Shown: piece after piece, positions 7,717-15,530 of the stretch
How the letters are laid out: every line of letters starts with the position of its first letter
How positions within the stretch are numbered: the stretch's first letter is position 1
Translations under genes and position numbers: made by a program
Assembly: GCF_014648515.1 (NCBI RefSeq)
Contig: NZ_BMRG01000009.1
Span: 42,567-78,752 of the forward strand
Source: Saccharothrix coeruleofusca
Lineage (GTDB): Bacteria > Actinomycetota > Actinomycetes > Mycobacteriales > Pseudonocardiaceae
Length of the DNA stretch: 36,186 nt
Reading direction: 5' to 3'
Notes under the pieces: model-generated
The model's input: only the letters and a program-made list of their open reading frames with translations
Databases searched by the model: none
What the model was told of the DNA's origin: nothing

Positions 7717-8940
7717 TCACGACGTCGAAGCGAATTCGGGCAGGGTCAAGGCCGAGTGGGCCGGTCGTGCCTGCGGGGAGGGCATGGCGACGAGACCGCG
7801 CAACCTGGTGTTGCGCTGCTCCAGCTCCCGCGCCGTGGTGGGGAAGAGCGTGGCCGCACCGTCGCCCGCCAGCGCCTGGTTCATGGTCACGAAGTCGCGG
7901 ACGCCGCTTTCGTAGGCGGCGAAGGCGGTGGCGTGGTCCCGGTGCGTGGCCAGGGCGTTGGCGAGCGCGTAGGCACCGACCAGCGCGAGGCTCGAACCCT
8001 GCCCGGTGAGGAACGAGGGCGCGTACGCGGCGTCGCCGACCAGCGCGACCCGGCCGCTGGACCAGCGGGGCAGGCGGATCTGGCCGACCGCGTCGAAGAA
8101 CAGGTCGTCCGCCTCGCGCATGGCCTCGACCATGCCGGGCACCTCCCAGCCCGCGTCCGCGAAGGCCGTGGCGACCAGGTCCCGCTGGGCGTCGGGGTCG
8201 CCGAAGACGTGCGGCGGCGGCTCGGGCTGGTGGAAGTTCAGGAAGGCGTGCAGTTCCTCGCTGTCACCGACGGCGTAGAGGGCCGCGGCCCTGCCGGGGC
8301 TGTTCCACATCACCACTTCGCGGGAGAGCCCGAAGGTGTTCGGCATGGTGAAGATGGCGAAGCAGTAGCCGAAGTAGCGGTGGAACCGCTCCTCGGGGCC
8401 GAACAGCGACCGCCGGGTGCGCGAGTGCGCGCCGTCCGCGCCGATCACCAGGTCGAACGTGCGTTGCCGCCCGCTGTGGAAGGTGACGTCGACCCCTCGC
8501 CCGGACTGGTCGAGGGTTTCCGCGTAGTCGTCGAACAGGAACTCCACGTCGTCGCGGACCACCGCGTGGAGCGCCTCGGCCAAGTCCCCGCGGCGCACCT
8601 CCAAGTCCCGCCCCTCGACGCCGCCCGCGACGACGTGGGGGGCGAGCGAGGCTATCTCGCCGCCGTCGGCGTCGAGGAAGGCGCAGCGGCGTGAGGTGAT
8701 GTGCGCGTCCCGCAGTCGCGGCAGCAGCCCCATCCGCCGGACCACCTCCACCGCGGTGCCCCGGATGTCGATCGGGTAACCGCCGCCGCGCGGCGCGCTC
8801 GCCCGCTCCGCCACGGTGACCGCGAATCCGGCCCGGTGCAGCCAGTACGCCAGAGCGGGACCGGAGATGCCCGCACCGGAGATCAGGACCTCGCGCTCGG
8901 CGGTGGTGCCCGCCTCCATCGGCAGACCGGTGGGCGTCAT
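7717..8940 (-). CDS. FAD-dependent monooxygenase (class A, TetX/UbiH-like)
   Basis: The 407-residue flavoprotein has the three hallmark motifs of group A hydroxylases: the dinucleotide fold GAGISGP (22-28), the DG motif in VIGADGAHS (about 165-172), and the GD motif GDAAYAP (302-308) followed by GQG (313-315). Such enzymes hydroxylate an aromatic or polyketide-like substrate using NAD(P)H and O2. The start ATG at 8940 overlaps the stop of the upstream MFS gene by four bases (ATGA), so the two are translated together. Pairing of a TetX-like hydroxylase with a drug-type exporter suggests inactivation plus efflux of an antibiotic, or tailoring plus export of a product. The sequence does not decide between these. 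Confidence 0.88.
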   Translation of the reverse strand: MTPTGLPMEAGTTAEREVLISGAGISGPALAYWLHRAGFAVTVAERASAPRGGGYPIDIRGTAVEVVRRMGLLPRLRDAHITSRRCAFLDADGGEIASLAPHVVAGGVEGRDLEVRRGDLAEALHAVVRDDVEFLFDDYAETLDQSGRGVDVTFHSGRQRTFDLVIGADGAHSRTRRSLFGPEERFHRYFGYCFAIFTMPNTFGLSREVVMWNSPGRAAALYAVGDSEELHAFLNFHQPEPPPHVFGDPDAQRDLVATAFADAGWEVPGMVEAMREADDLFFDAVGQIRLPRWSSGRVALVGDAAYAPSFLTGQGSSLALVGAYALANALATHRDHATAFAAYESGVRDFVTMNQALAGDGAATLFPTTARELEQRNTRLRGLVAMPSPQARPAHSALTLPEFASTS

Positions 8941-10331
8941 GCCCTGGCTCCCTTCCTGGTGATGCGGACGACGAGCAGCGACAAGGCGGAGACGACGCCC
9001 GCGGTGGTGAAGCCCGTGATGAAGGCCGACTCGGCGGGCAGTCCCGTCGTCGGATCGGTCCCGGCGGTGAGGATCGCGCCGCCGACCTGGAAGCCCACGG
9101 CGAGGCCGATCACCCGCGTCACCACGAGCAGGCTGGTGGCGATGCCGATGTTCTCGGTCTCGACGGCGGTGGTGATGCCCGCGAGCAGCGCCGTGGTGCC
9201 GATGCCCGCGACGAACGCGATCAGCACCCTCGCCAGGACCAGTTGCCACTCCTCGGTGTGCAGCGACGCCAAGGCGATCATCGTGGCCGCCATGGCGGTG
9301 GTGCCCACGACGACCACGGCACGCGGACCGAAACGCCGCGCCGCGACGCCGCCGACCGAATCGCTCACCGCGCCGGCGATGGCGCCGGGCAGCAGGAGCA
9401 GTCCGATGTCGGTGGTGTTGAGCCCGAAGCCGTAACCGTCGGCCGACACCGCGAACAGCTGCAGCATCAGGAAGGCCACCAGCCCGGAACCGGCGGTCAT
9501 GACGAAGGTGAGCACGACCGAGTGCCACATGGCGGGCCGCGCCAGCATCCGCAGGTCGACCATCGGCGAGGCGGCTCGGCGCTCGACGACGACCCACCCG
9601 GCCGTCAGACCGGCCACGGCCACGGCCACGGCGCCGATCGCGGCTGGGGGCAGGCCGCCGCGGGTCACCACCACGAGCCCGAGCATGAGCGCGAGCAACG
9701 CGCCGCTGAGCAGGACCGCACCCGGCCAGTCGATCCCGCCCGCCGAGGGGGCGGGCTGGTCGTGCGGCATCACTCGGACCAGGACCAGCGTCGTCGCGAT
9801 GATCGCGATCGCGGGCAGCGCGAACATCCAGTGCCAGGACAGCGCTTCCGCGAGCGGCCCGGCGATCAACGTGCCCACCATGCCGCCGCCGGTGAACAGC
9901 GCCACGACCAGACCGACCGCCACCTGCGTCTGCTCGGTCGGCAGGTACTTGCGCACCAGGATGAAGGACAGCGGCAGCGCCCCCACCATGACGCCCTGCA
10001 GCACCTGGCCGAGCAGCAGCACCGGCAGGTTCGGCGCCAGGCCCGCCAGCAGCCCACCGGCCGACACCACGGCCATCAGCCAGACCAGGACCCGCTTCCC
10101 GCCGTAGCGGTCGCCGAGCTTGCCCGCGACGGGGGCGGCGACCGCACCGGTGATGAGCACCGTGTTGGCGATGAGCGCTCCTTCGGCAGGGCTGACGTCG
10201 AGTTCACGCTGCAGCAGCGGGAGCGCGGGCTCCACCACCGACTGCAGGGTGCCGAGGGCGAGCGCCAGGACGCCCAGGGCGCCTATCGACGGCTTCCCGA
10301 TGCGAATCGGGGAAGCCACAGTTTCGGACAT
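8937..10331 (-). CDS. DHA2-family MFS multidrug exporter (about 14 membrane segments)
   Basis: The 464-residue protein is taken from the ATG at 10331 (MSETVASP), with AGAAGG about seven bases upstream. The frame stays open for 36 more codons upstream, but that stretch is polar and not MFS-like. About fourteen hydrophobic segments, the GKLGDRYGGKR loop after segment 2 and the segment-5 GP motif (LIAGPLAEAL) place it with EmrB/QacA-type proton-driven exporters. It is translationally coupled to the FAD monooxygenase by an ATGA overlap. An inverted repeat 130-150 bases upstream (10463-10478) could be an operator, although no TetR gene is adjacent. Confidence 0.9.
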   Translation of the reverse strand: MSETVASPIRIGKPSIGALGVLALALGTLQSVVEPALPLLQRELDVSPAEGALIANTVLITGAVAAPVAGKLGDRYGGKRVLVWLMAVVSAGGLLAGLAPNLPVLLLGQVLQGVMVGALPLSFILVRKYLPTEQTQVAVGLVVALFTGGGMVGTLIAGPLAEALSWHWMFALPAIAIIATTLVLVRVMPHDQPAPSAGGIDWPGAVLLSGALLALMLGLVVVTRGGLPPAAIGAVAVAVAGLTAGWVVVERRAASPMVDLRMLARPAMWHSVVLTFVMTAGSGLVAFLMLQLFAVSADGYGFGLNTTDIGLLLLPGAIAGAVSDSVGGVAARRFGPRAVVVVGTTAMAATMIALASLHTEEWQLVLARVLIAFVAGIGTTALLAGITTAVETENIGIATSLLVVTRVIGLAVGFQVGGAILTAGTDPTTGLPAESAFITGFTTAGVVSALSLLVVRITRKGARA

Positions 10332-10705
10332 GGACAACCTTCTTGTCGTTGGGTTCCGGTGAGTGCGCGCACCACCCAACACTTCCCCGTGACGCCGCGC
10401 GGGGCATCGTCCCCTGGCACCGTCTCCCCCCTGATGCACCCTGATCAGTTGCCCACCCGATCTAGTGCCTGCGCACTACACACCGGTTCGGGGCTTCGAC
10501 GGTCCACCCGCGTCAGGGCGCTGCCGATGCCGGGGACCGCGGGGGAAAGCGCTTCCCCGCCGCGATGAACCCGATCCGGTCGCGGTTGAGCCAGGCGCTC
10601 GGCCGGGTGTCCCAGCCGAGCGCCTGCTCCTGATCGCGTGACCGCGCCGCTCGTCGACTCGCCCACGGCTGCGAACCGCGTCGCGGTCCCGGACCGTTCG
10701 CGGTG
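10332..10705. other. Intergenic region between flavohemoglobin and MFS genes
   Basis: No convincing gene is seen in these 374 bases. The segment nearest 10331 is the upstream region of the MFS/monooxygenase pair and includes the inverted repeat at 10463-10478. The part near 10706 follows the flavohemoglobin stop codon. Short open frames on both strands overlap each other and lack codon bias. I see no clear intrinsic terminator after the flavohemoglobin gene. Confidence 0.5.
10463..10478. promoter_or_regulatory. Inverted repeat, candidate repressor operator for the MFS/monooxygenase operon
   Basis: TAGTGC-CTGC-GCACTA is a perfect 6-4-6 inverted repeat about 130 bases upstream of the MFS start. 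Its length and symmetry suit a TetR- or MarR-type dimer. It overlaps a possible leftward -10 element (CACTAGAT on the minus strand). The cognate regulator is not adjacent. Confidence 0.35.
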
Positions 10706-11893
10706 TCAGCCGACTCGGCCGTCGAGCATCCCCGGTCCGAAGACCTCGTAGTGCACGCGGTCGGCGGGTAGACCACGACGCAGCAGCCCGGCCCGGACCC
10801 GGTGCATGAACGGCACCGGCCCGCACAGGTAGGCGGTCGTGTCCTCGGTCAGCGGGATGGCGTCCACGTCGACGAGACCGCGGCGCCCGCCGTCGCCCTC
10901 CTCGTACCAGGTGAACTGGTCGACATCGGTGAGACCGGCGGCGATCCGGCGGATCTCGGCGCGCAGCGGGTGGCGCTCGGGGGAGCGGTCGGCGTGCACG
11001 ACCACCACCCGGCGGGTGGGTTGGCTGCGGGCGATGTGGTCCAGCATCGCGGCCATCGGCGTGATGCCGATGCCCGCGCTGACCAGCAACACCGGACCAG
11101 TGCCGGGGTCGAGCGCGTTCTCCCCGGCGGGCGGGCCGACCAGGAGGGTGTCGTCGGTGCGCACATGGTCGTGCAGGTGGTTGGACACCGCGCCGTCCGG
11201 TGCGCCGTCGACACCGCGCACCCGGCGCACGCTGATCCGCAACGAGCCGCAGCCCGGTCCCTGCGACAGCGAGTACTGGCGGGGCTGGCGGTGGCCGTCG
11301 GGCAGGTCGACCGCGACCGAGACGTACTGGCCGGGCGCGAAGTCCGGCACCTCGCCGCCGTCATCGGGCACGAGCGTGAAGGACACCGCGTCGACGGCTT
11401 CGTCCTGCCGCTTGGCCACCCGCCAGCGCCGCCACACCGTCGCGGAGTCGATCCCTCCGCGCTGGTAGAGCCGGGCCTCGGCGGCGATGAGGCGGCACGC
11501 CAACAACCAGTAGACCTCGTCCCAGGCGGCGGCGACCTCCGGCGTGACCGCGTCGCCGAGCACCTTGCCGACGGCGGCCATGAGGTGCCTGCCGACGACC
11601 GGGTACTGCTCGGCCCGGATGCCCAGCGACACGTGCTTGTGCGCGATGCGCTCGGCGATCGCGTCGAACGAGCCCGCGTCGGGGGCGAGCAGGTGCTCGG
11701 CGAAGGCCACGACGGCGGAGGCCAGCGCGACCCGCTGCCGCCCGCTCGCCTGGTTGCCCTGGTTGAACAGGTCCAGCAGCTCGGGGTGCGCGGCGAACAT
11801 GGCGGGGTAGAACTCGCTGGTGATCTGGACGGCGTGGTCGCGCACGACGGGCAGCGTCACGCGCACCACCTCGGCCGAGGCAGCGGACAGCAC
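10706..11893 (-). CDS. hmp: Flavohemoglobin, nitric oxide dioxygenase
   Basis: The 395-residue protein is full length for flavohemoglobins. The globin domain keeps Tyr29 (B10), Gln53 (E7), the proximal His87 in the HKHVSLGI context and Tyr97 in AEQYPVVG. The FAD domain shows the RQYSLS signature, and the NAD(P) domain shows VLLVSAGIGITPM and a C-terminal YLCGP plus YEVFGP. The enzyme oxidises nitric oxide to nitrate in the cytoplasm using O2 and NAD(P)H. The start is GTG at 11893, with AGGAGG eight bases upstream. The leader contains a strong hairpin (11926-11960), and a DosR-like palindrome lies 133 bases upstream (12026-12039), consistent with induction by NO or low oxygen. Confidence 0.95.
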   Translation of the reverse strand: MLSAASAEVVRVTLPVVRDHAVQITSEFYPAMFAAHPELLDLFNQGNQASGRQRVALASAVVAFAEHLLAPDAGSFDAIAERIAHKHVSLGIRAEQYPVVGRHLMAAVGKVLGDAVTPEVAAAWDEVYWLLACRLIAAEARLYQRGGIDSATVWRRWRVAKRQDEAVDAVSFTLVPDDGGEVPDFAPGQYVSVAVDLPDGHRQPRQYSLSQGPGCGSLRISVRRVRGVDGAPDGAVSNHLHDHVRTDDTLLVGPPAGENALDPGTGPVLLVSAGIGITPMAAMLDHIARSQPTRRVVVVHADRSPERHPLRAEIRRIAAGLTDVDQFTWYEEGDGGRRGLVDVDAIPLTEDTTAYLCGPVPFMHRVRAGLLRRGLPADRVHYEVFGPGMLDGRVG

Positions 11894-11925
11894 GGTGTGC
11901 TCCTCCTGGTGGTCGAAGATGCGTG

Positions 11926-11960
11926 GGATCGGGCGGAACGGGGTCCGCTCCGCCCGATCC
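11926..11960. other. Perfect 12-bp hairpin in the flavohemoglobin leader
   Basis: GGATCGGGCGGA (11926-11937) pairs perfectly with TCCGCCCGATCC (11949-11960) across an 11-base loop. It lies about 33 bases upstream of the hmp start and about 160 bases after the stop of the SnoaL-like gene on the same strand. It could be a terminator for that gene, a repressor site or a leader structure. There is no T-tract on either side. Confidence 0.45.
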
Positions 11961-12025
11961 GATCACGAGGACCACGGTGCGCCACTCGCGCGCCCGGCAG
12001 CAGGGAGCAACGTCAGGGGGCGGAT

Positions 12026-12039
12026 GGGACTTTGGTCCC
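12026..12039. promoter_or_regulatory. DosR/DevR-type box upstream of hmp
   Basis: GGGACTTTGGTCCC differs by one base from the core of the mycobacterial DosR consensus (GGGACTWWAGTCCC). It lies 133 bases upstream of the flavohemoglobin start, a reasonable activator position if the promoter is in the intervening GC-rich stretch. DosR-type regulators respond to hypoxia and nitric oxide, which fits the function of the downstream gene. The outer bases of the 20-mer consensus (TTS/SAA) are not well kept. Confidence 0.5.
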
Positions 12040-12120
12040 TGCCGGTCCGGCCTCCGCTGTGGTCACCACGCGCGGACGCGCCGTGATCCCGCGACATCCG
12101 CCACCAGCGCTGTCGGCGCC

Positions 12121-12549
12121 TCAGGCGAAGTAGTTGACGAACGCCGCGGTGTCGGCGTAGTACTCGGTGAGCTTGGCGATCTTCCCGTCGGCGAAGTCGT
12201 AGCGCTCGATGATGGAAGTGCGCCAACCATCCGGGTACCCCTCGCGGGGGGAGAACTGGACTTCGTAGTAGTGCAGCACCGTGTCGCCGTTCTCGAAGAA
12301 CTGCGAGCCACCGGACTCGAACCGGACACCGGTGCGCATCGCCATGTCGGCCGCGGCCTTGCGCCACTGGGCCCACCCCTCGAACCCGACGAGCCTGCCG
12401 AAGATGCTGTCGGGTTCGACGAGGACCGACTCGTCGGTGATGTAGTCGGGCAGCTTGGCCAGGAACGCCTGCTCGTCGAGCATCGTGGACTCGATGAACG
12501 CGCTGTATTCCTTGATGAAATCGACGTGGTTGCTCACTACAGCAGTCAA
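12121..12549 (-). CDS. SnoaL/NTF2-like protein
   Basis: The protein of about 142 residues has the compact alpha+beta pattern of the NTF2-like superfamily. It has an N-terminal helix pair, LVEPDSIFGRLVGFEGW, several long beta strands (VRFESGGSQFFENGD, VLHYYEVQFSP) and a final IAKLTEYY strand. Family members are polyketide cyclases, ester-hydrolysing enzymes or binding proteins; nothing here selects among them. The frame opens at TTG 12549, overlapping the SARP stop codon by four bases (TTGA), which suggests coupled translation. A GTG four codons in (12537) is an alternative, but no ribosome site is well spaced for either. It lies between the SARP regulator and hmp on the same strand. Confidence 0.75.
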   Translation of the reverse strand: MTAVVSNHVDFIKEYSAFIESTMLDEQAFLAKLPDYITDESVLVEPDSIFGRLVGFEGWAQWRKAAADMAMRTGVRFESGGSQFFENGDTVLHYYEVQFSPREGYPDGWRTSIIERYDFADGKIAKLTEYYADTAAFVNYFA

Positions 12550-14588
12550 CTCTCCCGTTGTGGAATTCTCACCATGAAGGGCGTCACAACCTGGCAGCGC
12601 CTCTCACGGGCAGCAGCGCAGGAGTGCGAACGCGTCGGTCGCACCTGGGTGAGCTGGTCGGAGCAGCACGCCTGAACGTCCGTGAGGGCCACCTGTCGGT
12701 CCGAGAACACCGCGTTGGGCAACTTCGAGGAAGTCGACTCCCGAGCGAGGCGGGGCAGTGGACGGCGCAGCGCGGCCGGGCGGTGTTCCGAGGGCAGCGC
12801 ACCGGCCGCCCGCTCCGCTGCGTACCGGCGGTCCAAATCGGACATCCGGTAGCGGTTCGGAGCGTGCTGGTCCAGCAGGTGCGTGTTCACCGCCTCGCGC
12901 AACAGCGTCCGCGTTCGGCTCGTCGGCAGGCCTGCCAGCGTCGCAGCCGAGGTCAACTCGATATCGTCCCCCGGTTCGAGGCTCACCAGACCCAGCAGCC
13001 ACGCGGCGTCAGCGCTCAGCGCCGAGTAGGTCGCCGAGAGCGCCACCCTGAGGTCCGCCACGTCGTCGCCGATGGTCAGTGCGTCCAACCGGGTCCGCTC
13101 GTCGCGCACTTCCTCCGCCAGCGCCGACAACGGCAAGTCCGGGGCCATCGCAGCGCGGACGGCCATGATCCGCAATGCCAGCGGCAGCCGCGCGCACCCC
13201 TCCAGCAGCGCCGACACCGCCCCCCTCTCGGTCGTCACCCGGTCCCCGCCGAGGTGCAGCGCCAACAGCGAGAACGCTGCCGCCTCGGACAACGGACCCA
13301 GTCGCAGCGAGGCACCGCCGTGTCCGGTGACGAGACCGCCCAGCCGGTCCCGGCTGGTGACCAGCACACAGGATGACCGACCGCCAGGCAGCAGTGGAAT
13401 CACCTGCGCCGCGTCCCTGGCGTTGTCCAGCACGACCAGCACCCGCCGCTCCGCCAGCAACCCCCGGTACAGGGCGGTCGCACCGGACCCGACGGGCACA
13501 TGGGCCTGCTCGACGCCGAGGGCGTGCAGCAGGTCCCGCACGGCGGTTTCCGGTGCCAGCGGCTCCTTGCCAGGGGTGAAACCGCGCAGGTCGAGGTAGA
13601 GCTGACCGTCGGGGAAGTGGTCCGCGTGCTGATGCGCCCAGCGCAGCGCCAACCAGGTCTTGCCGACTCCGCCGGGCCCGGTCACCACCGGGATGCGGGT
13701 TCCGTCCTTCTGCCCGCTCAGCGCAGTGCTCAATTCCGCCAGTTCCCGCTCGCGTCCGACGAATCCCCAGGGTGCCGCGGGCAGGTGACGTGGGACCAAC
13801 CGCGTGGCGGCGGTGTCGGCAGCGGACCGCACCTCGACCGCCCTCTCGGGGGTGGACAGCGCCGGGTCGGCGGCCAGAATCCGCCGGTGCAGCTCGCGCA
13901 GCGGTGGGGAGAGGTCAACGCCCAACTCTTCGGCCATCAGGACGGCGCTGCGACGGTACTGCTCCAGTGCCTCGTGCTGGCGCCCGCACCGGTAGAGCGC
14001 AAGCATCAGTTGACCGGTGAGTCGTTCGTCCAAGGGGTGTTCGGCGGCCAGCGTGGCCAGCCTCAGCACCAGGGCGGCGTGGCCGCCGCGGCGTAGCTCG
14101 ACGTCCGCGTGGTCGAGTTCGGCGTGGTGCTTGGCCTGCTGCGCGGCGTTCCGCACTTCGTTGGCCCACGGCGTGTCCAGTCCGCTCAGCGGCTGTCCCT
14201 GCCATAGGGCGAACGCCTGGTCGAACAGCCGCTTCGCCGTGTCGTCGGCGGCATCGCCCGCCTGTTCGACCAGGCGGTGGAACCGATTCAGGTCGATTGC
14301 GCTGTCATCGACGCGGATCAGATAACCGCATCTGCGCTCCAGGCTGACCTCCTCAGCGCCGGCTAGTGCCCTGCGCAACCGGGACAGGTAGGTGTACAGC
14401 GTGTTCTGGGGGTGGTGCGGCGGGGTGTCACCCCATACTCGCGACACCAGCAGATCAACCGAAACCACATCGTTCGCGTCCACCAATAACGCCGCCAGGA
14501 CGGCCCGCTGCTTGCCGGGACCGAGATCCACGAGCTTGCCATCGTGAACCGCTTCCACCGTGCCGAGCAACCGAAATTCGAAGGACAC
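12546..14588 (-). CDS. SARP-family transcriptional activator with NB-ARC ATPase domain, C-terminus degenerate, TTA codon
   Basis: The protein is 680 codons from a GTG at 14588 (GGGGAG six bases upstream). It has an OmpR-like winged-helix DNA-binding domain (about 1-95), a bacterial transcriptional activation domain (about 98-245), and an NB-ARC ATPase with Walker A GPGGVGKT (304-311) and Walker B VLVVLD (383-388). After YRMSDLDRRYAAERA (about 580-595) the sequence stops looking like an AfsR homologue. The last roughly 85 residues are Arg/Ser/Pro-rich with no TPR repeats, so the gene is probably truncated or frameshifted there. Codon 34 is TTA (14487-14489), the rare leucine codon read by bldA tRNA, suggesting developmental control. 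A 10-bp palindrome (CTGTATACAG, 14629-14638) marks its promoter region. The target is unknown. Confidence 0.85.
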   Translation of the reverse strand: MSFEFRLLGTVEAVHDGKLVDLGPGKQRAVLAALLVDANDVVSVDLLVSRVWGDTPPHHPQNTLYTYLSRLRRALAGAEEVSLERRCGYLIRVDDSAIDLNRFHRLVEQAGDAADDTAKRLFDQAFALWQGQPLSGLDTPWANEVRNAAQQAKHHAELDHADVELRRGGHAALVLRLATLAAEHPLDERLTGQLMLALYRCGRQHEALEQYRRSAVLMAEELGVDLSPPLRELHRRILAADPALSTPERAVEVRSAADTAATRLVPRHLPAAPWGFVGRERELAELSTALSGQKDGTRIPVVTGPGGVGKTWLALRWAHQHADHFPDGQLYLDLRGFTPGKEPLAPETAVRDLLHALGVEQAHVPVGSGATALYRGLLAERRVLVVLDNARDAAQVIPLLPGGRSSCVLVTSRDRLGGLVTGHGGASLRLGPLSEAAAFSLLALHLGGDRVTTERGAVSALLEGCARLPLALRIMAVRAAMAPDLPLSALAEEVRDERTRLDALTIGDDVADLRVALSATYSALSADAAWLLGLVSLEPGDDIELTSAATLAGLPTSRTRTLLREAVNTHLLDQHAPNRYRMSDLDRRYAAERAAGALPSEHRPAALRRPLPRLARESTSSKLPNAVFSDRQVALTDVQACCSDQLTQVRPTRSHSCAAARERRCQVVTPFMVRIPQRES

Positions 14589-14967
14589 GCCTGACTCCCC
14601 CCCCGGGACACCATGATGCGTTCCGACCCTGTATACAGCCTAGTGCTGCGTCCCGGAACCTCGCCCCGGTAACCGGTCAGGTGAAGTATCCGGCCGCTGC
14701 CAGTGGGGCAGAGCCGGAAGTGGTCCCAGCACGAGCACTCGCGCTCGTCGACATGGTGTCGTGCGGTGGACTGGCGGGCGACGCGGTACCACGGGCTCCG
14801 CTGGAGCATCGGTGAGGTCGTCGTTGTCCTCAAGATTCGTGAAAGATTTTCTTACGGTCCGGACCTCATGCTGGTGGAGCGGCCGGAGGTCGTAGCAGCC
14901 GTGGGATTGGCCCGCCGCTTCGGCGAGGGGAATTCCACGTGATTCGAAATCGAGTGAGGGGGATGGA
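14589..14967. other. Divergent promoter region between SARP regulator and secreted protein
   Basis: These 379 bases separate divergent genes. Near the SARP is CTGTATACAG (14629-14638), a perfect 10-bp palindrome that could double as -10 element and operator. Near the secreted protein is an AT-rich island around 14830-14856 (AAGATTCGTGAAAGATTTTC and following), likely its promoter; it contains an imperfect palindrome centred near 14847. No gene with coding character is visible in between. Confidence 0.45.
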
Positions 14968-15300
14968 ATGTCGATGCAGGGCAAGTGGGTGAAGCTCGCG
15001 CAGACGACGGCGGCGCTGGCCGTCGTGACGGGCGGGCTGCTGTCGTTCAACGCGGTCGCGAGCGCAGGTGAGGTCGACGCTCTCGGGGGTGGCTGCTCGA
15101 ACCTTGAGATCATCGACGCGGACCGAGGGCACGGCTGGGGCTGCACCACGACGGGCGGGTCCGTCATGCGGCTGCACGGCTGGTGCAACGGTGGTCCGGA
15201 CCAGTACTCCGACTGGGTCGCGGGTACGAACATGAACCTGTGGACGGGCGGCTGCACGTTCTGGTGGGACATGCACACGGTGACCACCGAAGCCAGCTGA
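14968..15300 (+). CDS. Small secreted four-cysteine protein of unknown family
   Basis: The 110-residue precursor starts at ATG 14968, with GAGGGGG five bases upstream; ATG 14974 is an in-frame alternative. A classical signal peptide has a hydrophobic core at about 11-30 and a likely cleavage after ASA (residue 33). The mature part is about 77 residues, rich in Gly, Trp, Asp and Thr. It has exactly four cysteines (43, 59, 73, 96), probably two disulfides, and distinctive GWCNGGPDQYSDW and CTFWW segments. I do not recognise the family. It lies directly upstream of a LolD/FtsX-type ABC transporter, an arrangement also seen with lactococcin-972-type bacteriocins, but its sequence does not clearly match that family. 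A strong hairpin follows the stop codon. Confidence 0.8.
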   Translation: MSMQGKWVKLAQTTAALAVVTGGLLSFNAVASAGEVDALGGGCSNLEIIDADRGHGWGCTTTGGSVMRLHGWCNGGPDQYSDWVAGTNMNLWTGGCTFWWDMHTVTTEAS

Positions 15301-15354
15301 CGCTGCCCCGGCCTGAAACGGCGGGGCGGCAGGACAGGGCGATGTGAGCGCGTG

Positions 15355-15386
15355 GGCGGGCTCGTCCGACCTCGGACGAGCCCGCC
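15355..15386 (+). terminator. Strong 15-bp hairpin, likely terminator of the secreted-protein gene
   Basis: GGCGGGCTCGTCCGA (15355-15369) pairs perfectly with the bases at 15372-15386, separated by only CC. It lies 55 bases after the stop at 15300. There is no T-tract, as is usual for actinomycete terminators. It separates the secreted-protein transcript from the ABC transporter genes, or allows only partial read-through. Confidence 0.65.
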
Positions 15387-15468
15387 GAACGTCCCCGAGC
15401 AGTCCAAGCCGGGGTGAATTCCAGGTCCATTCGCCGACGGTCGAGGCGGTATGGAGCTTCACGAACAC

Positions 15469-15507
15469 GCTACGGTGGCGGTGAAACGACGGCGATCACG
15501 CCGTAGC
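15469..15507 (+). promoter_or_regulatory. Two overlapping, mutually exclusive hairpins before the ABC ATPase gene
   Basis: ACGGCG (15489-15494) can pair with CGCCGT (15499-15504) across ATCA. Alternatively GCTACGG (15469-15475) can pair with CCGTAGC (15501-15507). The two share the CCGT at 15501-15504, so they exclude each other, as in an attenuator. They end 23 bases before the TTG start. No leader peptide was identified, so this may only be a DNA operator or chance. Confidence 0.25.
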
Positions 15508-15530
15508 CGGGAAAAAGGCGGTGTGCCGAC

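Noticed and set aside
10332-10439. 36-codon N-terminal extension of the DHA2 exporter at 8937
   Set aside because: Polar, Arg/Gly-rich and not MFS-like; the ATG at 10331 has a ribosome site and gives a normal length.
14835-14858. Third Zur-like palindrome upstream of the secreted protein (TGAAAGATTTTCTTA)
   Set aside because: The arms match at only 5 of 8 positions and the centre spacing differs from 7-1-7; better explained as an AT-rich promoter.
14703-14942. 79-codon plus-strand frame before the secreted protein
   Set aside because: No ribosome site or domain, and it covers the AT-rich promoter island.
14968-15300. Assignment of the small secreted protein to the lactococcin 972 family
   Set aside because: Gene layout is similar, but the mature sequence has four cysteines and lacks the family's characteristic pattern as I recall it.
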